NCBI RefSeq assembly: GCF_004795855.1
Contig: NZ_CP039252.1
Span: forward strand, 2,108,001-2,172,000
DNA from: Hydrogenophaga sp. PAMC20947
GTDB lineage: Bacteria > Pseudomonadota > Gammaproteobacteria > Burkholderiales > Burkholderiaceae_C
Length of the DNA: 64,000 nt
Reading direction: 5' to 3'
The notes under the pieces were generated by a model. The model worked only from the letters and a program-made list of their open reading frames with translations. It had not been told where the DNA came from and searched no databases. Position numbers and translations under genes: made by a program. Of this stretch, positions 9,418-16,906 are shown piece after piece. The stretch's first letter is position 1; every line of letters starts with the position of its first letter.

Positions 9418-9568
9418 AGGATTGACGTGCACCAATTCAAGGCTCAGAAAAGCCCGCTGAGACAAGCACACCCAGCGGTCAATTTGCCCTCTGGTTCGAC
9501 ACTGCAATCGGCGCAAAACCCCTACAAATCAGGGTTCTGGGCCAAACGAGGCGATGGGAAGGCGCAGT

Positions 9569-9585
9569 TGGCACGGTCCCTGCTT
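9569..9585 (+). promoter_or_regulatory. Sigma-54 promoter of the nitrate assimilation operon
   Basis: TGGCACGGTCCCTGCTT fits the -24/-12 consensus TGGCAC-N5-TTGCW with one mismatch. GG (9570-9571) and GC (9582-9583) are separated by exactly 10 bases. Transcription should start near 9595, just before the ANTAR leader hairpin. Predicts NtrC-type nitrogen control. Confidence 0.82.
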
Positions 9586-9598
9586 AGTCTCTAACAAA

Positions 9599-9660
9599 AG
9601 CGGCGTGCCAACGACGGCACACCGCTCAGGTCTCTCCAGGCCACCCGGACAACGGCGTCC
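9599..9660 (+). ncRNA. ANTAR-type leader RNA with two hexaloop hairpins
   Basis: Hairpin 1: AGCGG 9599-9603 pairs with CCGCT 9622-9626, and GTGCC 9605-9609 with GGCAC 9616-9620, with one C-A mismatch and a six-base loop AACGAC (9610-9615). Hairpin 2: GGAC 9647-9650 pairs with GTCC 9657-9660 around the six-base loop AACGGC (9651-9656). Both loops have A at position 1 and G at position 4, the known ANTAR recognition rule. Hairpin 2 shares bases 9651-9660 with the terminator that follows, so binding by the NasR-like protein would block termination. Confidence 0.82.
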
Positions 9661-9705
9661 ATCTCTCGCAGGCCATCGGCCTGTCAGTTGATGGGCGCCG
9701 TTTTT
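9651..9705 (+). terminator. Leader attenuator upstream of nrtA
   Basis: A 13-pair stem joins 9651-9663 with 9690-9702, enclosing a smaller CAGGCC-ATC-GGCCTG hairpin (9669-9683), and is followed by a run of five T (9701-9705). This is a standard intrinsic terminator placed 42 bp before the nrtA start. Its 5' arm is the loop and 3' arm of the second ANTAR hairpin. Confidence 0.85.
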
Positions 9706-9746
9706 CGTTGTCTGGACCCCGTTGTTTCTTCCTTCAGGAGTTGTCC

Positions 9747-11117
9747 ATGTCCGATGCCACGAACCACCCGAACCGCCGCCGCTTCGCCACCCAGGCCATG
9801 GCTTTGGCCGGCGCCACTACGCTGGGCCTGCCGGCATGGGCCGCCAAGCCTGGTCGCCCTGAAAAAGAGCAGCTGAAATTTGGCTTCATCAAGCTGACCG
9901 ACTGTGCACCCCTGGTCGTGGCCTATGAAAAAGGCTACTTCGAAGACGAAGGTCTGAATGTGCAGCTGGAAGCCCAGGCCAACTGGAAAGTGCTGCTCGA
10001 CCGGGTGATCGATGGCCAGCTCGACGGCGCGCACATGCTCGCCGGACAACCGCTGGGCGCCACCATCGGCTTTGGTACCAAGGCCGATATCGTCACCGCC
10101 TTCAGCATGGACCTCAACGGCAATGCCATCACCGTATCCAACGCCGTCTGGGCCGAGATGAAGCCGCACCTGCCCATGAAAGACGGCAAGGTCGTGCACC
10201 CCATCAAGGCCGACGCACTGAAAAAGGTGGTCGACGCCTGGAAGAAGGAAGGCAAGGCTTTCAAGATGGGCATGGTATTCCCGGTCTCCACCCACAACTA
10301 CGAGCTGCGCTACTGGCTCGCCGCCGGCGGGCTCAACCCCGGCTACTACACCTCCGGCGACATCTCGGGCACCTCCAAGGCCGATGTGCTGCTGTCGGTC
10401 ACACCGCCGCCCCAAATGCCCAACACCATGGAATCGGGAACGATCCATGGCTACTGCGTGGGCGAACCCTGGAACCAGCAGGCGGTGTTCAAGGGCATCG
10501 GGGTCCCGGTGATCACCGACAACGAAATCTGGAAGAACAACCCAGAGAAGGTGTTCGGGGTCACCGCCGACTGGGCCAAAACCAACCCCAACACCCACAT
10601 CGCTGTGGTCAAGGCGCTGATCCGCGCTGGCCAGTGGCTCGACGCCTCCATGGCCAACCGCATCGAGGCCGTCAAGATGCTCTCGAAATCGCAGTATGTG
10701 GGCGCCGATGCGGCCGTGATCGCCAACAGCATGACCGGCACCTTTGAATACGAGAAAGGCGACAAGCGTCCTGCCCCCGACTTCAACGTTTTCTTCCGCA
10801 ACTTCGCCACCTACCCGTTCTACAGCGACGCCATCTGGTACCTCACGCAAATGCGCCGCTGGGGCCAGATCACCGAAGGCAAGCCCGACAGCTGGTACAT
10901 GGACATCGCCAAGAAGGTCTACCAGCCTACGGTCTACATGGAAGCCGCCAATGCCCTGGTGGCCGAAGGCAAGATCAAAGCCACGGACCTGCCCAAAACC
11001 GATGGCTTCAAAGGTGTTCAAAAAGGGTTCATCGACGGCGTCGACTACGACGGCCGCAAACCCAACGACTACCTCGCCAAATTCAAGATCGGCCTCAAAG
11101 CCGCTGACAAGGTCTGA
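9747..11117 (+). CDS. nrtA: NrtA, nitrate/nitrite ABC transporter substrate-binding protein
   Basis: A 456-residue periplasmic binding protein of the NrtA/CmpA family. The N-terminus has a twin-arginine-type signal (PNRRRFATQ) followed by a hydrophobic stretch ending LPAWAAK. Family motifs include [19 protein letters not shown] and [15 protein letters not shown] 9747 follows a CAGGAG site at 9735-9740; a frame open to 9708 overlaps the terminator and is rejected. First gene of the operon nrtA-nrtB-nrtCD-nirB-nirD-nasA, under sigma-54 and ANTAR leader control. Specificity (nitrate, nitrite or both) is inferred from the downstream reductases. Confidence 0.93.
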   Translation: MSDATNHPNRRRFATQAMALAGATTLGLPAWAAKPGRPEKEQLKFGFIKLTDCAPLVVAYEKGYFEDEGLNVQLEAQANWKVLLDRVIDGQLDGAHMLAGQPLGATIGFGTKADIVTAFSMDLNGNAITVSNAVWAEMKPHLPMKDGKVVHPIKADALKKVVDAWKKEGKAFKMGMVFPVSTHNYELRYWLAAGGLNPGYYTSGDISGTSKADVLLSVTPPPQMPNTMESGTIHGYCVGEPWNQQAVFKGIGVPVITDNEIWKNNPEKVFGVTADWAKTNPNTHIAVVKALIRAGQWLDASMANRIEAVKMLSKSQYVGADAAVIANSMTGTFEYEKGDKRPAPDFNVFFRNFATYPFYSDAIWYLTQMRRWGQITEGKPDSWYMDIAKKVYQPTVYMEAANALVAEGKIKATDLPKTDGFKGVQKGFIDGVDYDGRKPNDYLAKFKIGLKAADKV

Positions 11118-11122
11118 ACGCC

Positions 11123-12097
11123 ATGGAACTCGCGAACAAACTTTTTGGCAGCGGGGCCGCCGCCCTGCGCGACCCACGCGAACTGGGCCGTGCCTTCATG
11201 ATGTCGATTGGCATACCGGTGGTGGCTTTCGCCATCTTCCTGGCGCTGTGGTCGGTCGCAGCCTCGCGCATTCAGACCAGCCTGGGCGCGGTGCCCGGCC
11301 CGGCTCAAGTGGCGGAGCAGGCCGTGCTCCTGGTCAAGGAGCACTTCTCCGAGCGCGAACGCCAGGCGGCCTTCTATGAGCGCCAGACCCAACGCAACAA
11401 GGAACGAACCGCCGAAGACCCCAGCTACGAGCCGCGCAACTTCCAGTGGACGGGCAAGCGCACCTACCTCGACCAGATCGTCACCAGCCTCTACACCGTT
11501 TTTGTGGGCTTTCTGCTCGCCACCGTGGTGGCGGTCCCGCTGGGGATTCTGGCCGGCACGTCGAAGATCGTGCAGGCCGCCATCAACCCGATGGTGCAGT
11601 TGTTCCGCCCCGTCTCTCCGCTGGCGTGGCTGCCCATCGTGACGCTGATCGTGAGCGCGGTCTACGTGACCACGGGCGAACCCATGTTCCAGAAATCCTT
11701 CCTGATCTCGGCCATCACCGTGACGCTCTGTTCACTGTGGACCACCCTGATCAACACCGCCATCGGCGTGACCTCGGTCGACAAGGATCTGGTCAACGTG
11801 GGCAAGGTGCTGCAACTGTCGCTCGCGACACGGGTGCGCAAGATCATTCTGCCGTCGGCCCTGCCCTTCATCTTCACGGGTATGCGCCTGTCGCTGGGCG
11901 TGGGCTGGATGGTGCTGATCGCCGCAGAAATGCTGGCGCAAAACCCGGGCCTGGGCAAGTTTGTCTGGGACGAGTTCCAGAACGGCAGCTCCGATTCGCT
12001 CAGTCGGATCATGGTGGCGGTGTTCACCATCGGCCTGATCGGCTACGCCCTCGACCGCCTGATGCAGGTGCTGCAAAACCTCGTGGTGCCCCGCTGA
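11123..12097 (+). CDS. nrtB: NrtB, nitrate ABC transporter permease
   Basis: A 324-residue inner-membrane permease of the NrtB/SsuC type. It begins with one hydrophobic segment (residues about 30-50). A long hydrophilic stretch of about 60 residues ([20 protein letters not shown]) follows, then the transmembrane core with the permease EAA-type loop near [23 protein letters not shown]. It starts 5 bp after nrtA. A homodimer should form the channel bound by the NrtCD ATPase. Confidence 0.93.
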   Translation: MELANKLFGSGAAALRDPRELGRAFMMSIGIPVVAFAIFLALWSVAASRIQTSLGAVPGPAQVAEQAVLLVKEHFSERERQAAFYERQTQRNKERTAEDPSYEPRNFQWTGKRTYLDQIVTSLYTVFVGFLLATVVAVPLGILAGTSKIVQAAINPMVQLFRPVSPLAWLPIVTLIVSAVYVTTGEPMFQKSFLISAITVTLCSLWTTLINTAIGVTSVDKDLVNVGKVLQLSLATRVRKIILPSALPFIFTGMRLSLGVGWMVLIAAEMLAQNPGLGKFVWDEFQNGSSDSLSRIMVAVFTIGLIGYALDRLMQVLQNLVVPR

Positions 12098-12128
12098 AAC
12101 GGGCCGCACGAACCAACAGGACGCTGCC

Positions 12129-13958
12129 ATGAACCTCGCCTTGAAATCTGTCGCCGATGCCACTGGCAACACCGCCAATCAACCCACGCTGGTGGCGGTG
12201 CCAGCCACCGCCGCTCTGGAACTGAAGAATGTCTGCAAAGGATACGGCGCCGGCGCCCATCGCACCGACATCTTGAAAGATCTCAACCTCCGCGTTGAAC
12301 CGGGCGAGTTCGTGGCCATTGTCGGTTTTTCCGGCAGTGGAAAAACCACGCTGGTCAGCTTGCTGGCCGGCCTGACCAGCGCCGACAGCGGTGCCGTGTT
12401 GAAAAATGGCTCATCCATCACAGGCCCCGGCCCGGACCGCGGCATCGTGTTCCAGAGCTATTCGCTGATGCCCTGGCTCAGCGTGCGCGACAACGTGGCC
12501 TTGGCGGTGGACCGCGTCTTCGCCAGCGAAAGCGCCACCGAGCGCAGCGAGCGGGTCAAACACTATGTCTCGATGGTCGGGCTCACTCCAGCCATCGACA
12601 AGAAGCCGGCCCAGCTCTCTGGCGGTATGCGCCAGCGGGTGTCGGTGGCCCGCGCTCTGGCGACCGACCCCGACGTCTTGTTGCTGGACGAACCGCTTTC
12701 AGCGCTGGACGCGCTCACCCGCGCCAACCTGCAAGACGAGATCGTGCGCATCTGGAGCGAAGACACCAAGACGGTGGTGCTCATCACCAACGACGTGGAC
12801 GAAGCCCTGATGATGGCCGACCGCATCATCCCGCTGGACATCGGCCCCGGCGCCACGCTCGGCCCTTCGTTTGTGGTCGACATCCCCCGCCCCCGCGACC
12901 GCCGCGCCATGAACCACGACGCGCGTTTCCAGCAACTGCGCGCCGAGATCACGCAGTACCTGATCAGCCTCTCACACAAACACGCAGCCAGCCAGGGCAG
13001 CAACGTCATCCAGTTGCCCACGCTCACGCCACGCAACGCGGTGGAAAAGGCCGCCAGCCCGACACTGGCCAGCCGATTCGCCCTGCGCCACGCGGCGCTG
13101 ACCGAACGCATCGAAACCGCGACCAGTCTGCACGCGGCCCCAGCCATTGACGCACCGCTGGCGCCCACCAGCGCCGACAACCGTTTTGTCGAGTTTTCCC
13201 AGGTCATCAAGGTCTACCCCACGCCCAAGGGTCCGCAGACCGTGGTCGACGGTTTCGATCTGAAGATCCGCAAAGGCGAATTCATCTCGGTGATCGGTCA
13301 CTCGGGTTGCGGCAAATCCACTGTGCTCTCGATGATGGCCGGCTTGACCGACATCACCGACGGCGTGATCGTGCTCGATGGTCGCGAAGTGGCCGACGCC
13401 GGTCCCGATCGCGGCCTGGTCTTCCAGGCACCCAGCCTGGTGCCATGGCTCACCGCTTTTGACAACGTGATGCTGGGCGTGGCCCGCGTGTTCCCCCATG
13501 CCAGCGAGGCCGAGCGCCGTGACACGGTCGGTTATTACCTCAACCGGGTGGGCCTGGGGTCGTCCATGCAGAAAAAGGCTTCGGAGCTGTCCAACGGCAT
13601 GAAGCAGCGCGTGGGCATTGCGCGCGCCTTTGCGCTCAACCCCAAGATGCTGCTGCTCGACGAGCCTTTTGGCATGCTGGATTCGCTGACCCGCTGGGAC
13701 CTGCAAGAGGTCTTGATGGAGGTGTGGTCGCGCAGCCAGGTGACCGCCATGATGGTCACGCACGACGTGGACGAAGCTATTTTGCTGGCCGACCGCGTGG
13801 TGATGATGACCAATGGCCCGCGCGCCAAGATCGGCAAAGTCATGGATGTGCCGCTGCCCCGTCCGCGCTCCCGCGAAGCGCTGCTGCAACACCCACGCTA
13901 CTACGAGCTGCGCGAAGAACTCATCGGCTTCCTCGAAGACTGCGGCCGCCAGCACTGA
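12129..13958 (+). CDS. nrtCD: NrtCD, two-domain ABC ATPase of the nitrate transporter
   Basis: A 609-residue fusion of two ABC ATPase domains. Domain 1: Walker A GFSGSGKT at 66-73, signature LSGGM at 163-167, Walker B LLLDEP at 184-189, and Asn221 where the H-loop histidine is expected (LITNDVDEA). Domain 2: Walker A GHSGCGKS at 390-397, signature LSNGM at 487-491, Walker B LLLDEP at 508-513, and a normal His545 (VTHDVDEA). A linker of about 90 residues joins them. In a head-to-tail sandwich one composite site would be canonical and the other degenerate. Cyanobacterial NrtC and NrtD are separate proteins. Cytoplasmic, couples ATP hydrolysis to nitrate import with NrtA and NrtB. Confidence 0.9.
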   Translation: MNLALKSVADATGNTANQPTLVAVPATAALELKNVCKGYGAGAHRTDILKDLNLRVEPGEFVAIVGFSGSGKTTLVSLLAGLTSADSGAVLKNGSSITGPGPDRGIVFQSYSLMPWLSVRDNVALAVDRVFASESATERSERVKHYVSMVGLTPAIDKKPAQLSGGMRQRVSVARALATDPDVLLLDEPLSALDALTRANLQDEIVRIWSEDTKTVVLITNDVDEALMMADRIIPLDIGPGATLGPSFVVDIPRPRDRRAMNHDARFQQLRAEITQYLISLSHKHAASQGSNVIQLPTLTPRNAVEKAASPTLASRFALRHAALTERIETATSLHAAPAIDAPLAPTSADNRFVEFSQVIKVYPTPKGPQTVVDGFDLKIRKGEFISVIGHSGCGKSTVLSMMAGLTDITDGVIVLDGREVADAGPDRGLVFQAPSLVPWLTAFDNVMLGVARVFPHASEAERRDTVGYYLNRVGLGSSMQKKASELSNGMKQRVGIARAFALNPKMLLLDEPFGMLDSLTRWDLQEVLMEVWSRSQVTAMMVTHDVDEAILLADRVVMMTNGPRAKIGKVMDVPLPRPRSREALLQHPRYYELREELIGFLEDCGRQH

Positions 13959-14009
13959 GCGCCCCCGCACCGTCCTACCCCCGTTTTTCAGACCGTCAGG
14001 AACCTCGCC

Positions 14010-16502
14010 ATGAAAAAGATGAATCTCGTCATGATCGGCAACGGCATGGCCGGTGTGCGCACGCTCGAAGAGCTGATCAAAATCGCGCCGTCGTTTTACA
14101 ACACCACGGTGTTCGGCTCAGAGCCACACCCCAACTACAACCGCATCCTGCTCTCACCGGTGCTCGCCGGTGAGCAAACGCTGGAAGAGATCGTGCTCAA
14201 CGACTGGAGCTGGTACACCGACAACGGCATCACCTTGCACGCCGGCTGGACCGTGACACGGGTCGACCGCGTGAAGCGCATCGTGCACGCCACCAACGCC
14301 GCAGGTGAAATGGTTGAAGCTCCCTACGACCGACTGATCATGGCCACCGGATCCAATCCTTTCATGCTGCCGATTCCCGGCAAAGACCTGAACGGTGTGC
14401 TCGCCTACCGCGACATCGCTGACACGCAGGCCATGATCGATGCGGCCAAAACCTACAAACACGCGGTGGTGATCGGCGGCGGCTTGCTGGGTCTGGAGGC
14501 CGCCAACGGTTTGATGAAGCGCGGCATGAGCGTGAGTGTGGTGCATGTCGGTCCCTGGCTGATGGAGCGCCAGCTCGATGACGTTTCGGGCAAGCTGCTG
14601 CAGCAATCGCTGGAAGAACGCGGCATGAAATTCCTCATGGGCGCTCAGACGCAGGCGCTGCTGGGCGACAAGGACGACGGCATGGGCGGCCGGGTCAAGG
14701 CCATCAAATTCAAGGACGGCAGCGAAGTGGCTGCCGATCTGGTGGTGATGGCCGTGGGCATTCGCCCGAACACCGCGCTGGCCGAGTCCATGCGCCTGCA
14801 TGTGAACAAAGGCATCGTCGTCAACGACACCTTGCAAACCACCACCGACCCGCGCATTTACGCGGTCGGCGAATGCGCCGCCCACCGCGGCATCGCCTAT
14901 GGCCTGGTCGCACCCTTGTTTGAACAAGGCAAGGTCCTGGCCACGCATCTGGCCGAGTTCGGCATCGGCCGTTACACAGGCTCGCTCACCTCGACCAAGC
15001 TCAAGGTCACCGGCATCGACCTGTTCTCCGCCGGCAACTTCATGGGCGACGAAGGCAGCGAAGAAATTGTGATGAGCGACCCGTCGGCCGGGGTCTACAA
15101 AAAGCTGGTGATCAAGGACGACAAGCTCATTGGCGCCTGCCTGTATGGCGACACGGTCGATGGCTCCTGGTATTTCAAGCTGCTGCGCGAAGGCCGTACG
15201 GTGCACGACATCCGCGACAAGCTGATGTTCGGCGAAAGCCACCTGGGCGACGCCGGCCACCAGGGCGTGAGCAAGGCCGCGGCCATGGCCGACAGCGACG
15301 AGGTTTGTGGCTGCAACGGCGTGACCAAAGGCACCATCTGCAAGGCCATCAAGGAAAAGGGCTTGTTCACGCTGGACGAAGTCAAGAAGCACACCAAGGC
15401 CAGCGCGTCGTGCGGTTCCTGCACTGGCCTGGTCGAACAGATCCTGATGTTCACCGCCGGCGGCGACTATTCGGCCACACCCAAAAAGAAGGCCGTCTGC
15501 GCCTGCACCGAGCACAGCCACCAGGACGTGCGCGACGCCATCCTGAAACAAAAGCTCCTGTCCATCACCGATACCTTCGCCACGCTGAACTGGAAAACCC
15601 CCAATGGCTGTCCCACGTGCCGGCCTGCGGTCAACTACTACCTCATCAGCACCTGGCCCAAAGACGCGAAGGACGACCCACAAAGCCGCTACATCAACGA
15701 GCGCAGCCACGCGAACATCCAGAAGGACGGCACCTACTCGGTGATCCCGCGCATGTGGGGCGGCGAAACCACGGCCGACGAGTTGCGCCGCATCGCCGAC
15801 GCGGTCGACAAGTACCAGATCCCCACCGTCAAAGTCACGGGTGGACAGCGCATCGACCTGCTGGGCGTGAAGAAAGAAGACCTGCAAGCGGTGTGGAATG
15901 ACATCGGAATGCCCTCAGGCCACGCCTATGCCAAAGCGCTGCGCACCGTCAAAACCTGCGTGGGCAGCGAGTGGTGCCGCATGGGCACACAAGACTCGAC
16001 CCAGATGGGCAAAGATCTCGAGAAAGCCATGTGGCGCATGTACGCCCCACACAAAGTCAAGTTTGCCGTTTCAGGTTGCCCGCGCAATTGCGCCGAATCG
16101 GGCATCAAAGACGTGGGCGTGATCGGCGTCGACAGCGGCTGGGAGATGTACGTCGGAGGCAACGGCGGCATCAAGACCGAAGTGGCGCAATTTCTGGTCA
16201 AAGTGAAAACCGCTGAAGAGGTCATGGAATACACCGGCGCCTTCATGCAGCTCTACCGCACCGAAGGCTGGTACCTGGAGCGCACGGTGCATTACATCAA
16301 CCGTGTGGGTCTGGACTACGTAAAGAAGCGGATTCTGGAAGACGCCGAGGGCCGCAAAGCCTTGTGGGAACAGCTCCAGGCCGCACTCGACGGCGAGCCC
16401 GATCCCTGGTTCGAGACCCAGAAAGCGTCTGTGGACACGCGCCAGTTCATTCCCATCAAACCCATCGAAACAGAAATCAACACTGCAGGGAGCGCAGCAT
16501 GA
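14010..16502 (+). CDS. nirB: NirB, assimilatory NAD(P)H nitrite reductase large subunit
   Basis: An 830-residue cytoplasmic enzyme reducing nitrite to ammonium. Order of domains: FAD-binding (IGNGMAG near residue 10), NAD(P)H-binding (VVIGGGLLGLEAANGL), two BFD-type [2Fe-2S] cysteine clusters (CGCNGVTKGTIC with CGSC, then CAC with CPTC), and the sulfite/nitrite reductase module with the siroheme-[4Fe-4S] ligands CVGSEWC and CPRNC. A CAGGAA site precedes the ATG at 14010. It overlaps nirD by 4 bp (ATGA). Needs siroheme, which the cobA product at 20713 would help supply. Length is normal. Confidence 0.96.
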   Translation: MKKMNLVMIGNGMAGVRTLEELIKIAPSFYNTTVFGSEPHPNYNRILLSPVLAGEQTLEEIVLNDWSWYTDNGITLHAGWTVTRVDRVKRIVHATNAAGEMVEAPYDRLIMATGSNPFMLPIPGKDLNGVLAYRDIADTQAMIDAAKTYKHAVVIGGGLLGLEAANGLMKRGMSVSVVHVGPWLMERQLDDVSGKLLQQSLEERGMKFLMGAQTQALLGDKDDGMGGRVKAIKFKDGSEVAADLVVMAVGIRPNTALAESMRLHVNKGIVVNDTLQTTTDPRIYAVGECAAHRGIAYGLVAPLFEQGKVLATHLAEFGIGRYTGSLTSTKLKVTGIDLFSAGNFMGDEGSEEIVMSDPSAGVYKKLVIKDDKLIGACLYGDTVDGSWYFKLLREGRTVHDIRDKLMFGESHLGDAGHQGVSKAAAMADSDEVCGCNGVTKGTICKAIKEKGLFTLDEVKKHTKASASCGSCTGLVEQILMFTAGGDYSATPKKKAVCACTEHSHQDVRDAILKQKLLSITDTFATLNWKTPNGCPTCRPAVNYYLISTWPKDAKDDPQSRYINERSHANIQKDGTYSVIPRMWGGETTADELRRIADAVDKYQIPTVKVTGGQRIDLLGVKKEDLQAVWNDIGMPSGHAYAKALRTVKTCVGSEWCRMGTQDSTQMGKDLEKAMWRMYAPHKVKFAVSGCPRNCAESGIKDVGVIGVDSGWEMYVGGNGGIKTEVAQFLVKVKTAEEVMEYTGAFMQLYRTEGWYLERTVHYINRVGLDYVKKRILEDAEGRKALWEQLQAALDGEPDPWFETQKASVDTRQFIPIKPIETEINTAGSAA

Positions 16503-16906
16503 GCACGACCACCGCCCACTGGACCTTGATCTGCAAGGTTGAAGACATTCCCGTGCTCGGCTCGCGCCGCGTCGAGAGAACGGTCGGCCTTGAAGTTGCT
16601 GTGTTCCGCAACGACAAAGACGAGGTCTTTGCCCTGCTCGACCGCTGCCCCCACAAAGGCGGCCCGCTGAGCCAGGGCATCGTCTTCGGCACCAGCGTGG
16701 CCTGCCCCCTGCACAACTGGACGATTGGGCTCTGTGACGGCCAGGCTTCTGCGCCCGACGAAGGTTGTACGCCACGCTTCGCTTTGATGGTCGAAAAAGG
16801 CAACGTATTCCTGAACACCAATGAACTGGCCACCCACGCCATCGAAGAAACCCGTCCAGTCGCCGGCCCCGCTCGCCGCGTCACACCCATCGTCGCCGCC
16901 GCATGA
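16499..16906 (+). CDS. nirD: NirD, nitrite reductase small subunit (Rieske-like)
   Basis: A 135-residue Rieske-fold protein partnering NirB. The ligand pattern CPHKGG (C-x-H) and CPLHNW (C-x2-H) is intact, so it could hold a [2Fe-2S] cluster, whereas some NirD proteins have lost these residues. The start overlaps the nirB stop (ATGA) and its stop overlaps the nasA start, giving strict translational coupling. Frames extending upstream lie inside nirB and are not used. Confidence 0.93.
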   Translation: MSTTTAHWTLICKVEDIPVLGSRRVERTVGLEVAVFRNDKDEVFALLDRCPHKGGPLSQGIVFGTSVACPLHNWTIGLCDGQASAPDEGCTPRFALMVEKGNVFLNTNELATHAIEETRPVAGPARRVTPIVAAA

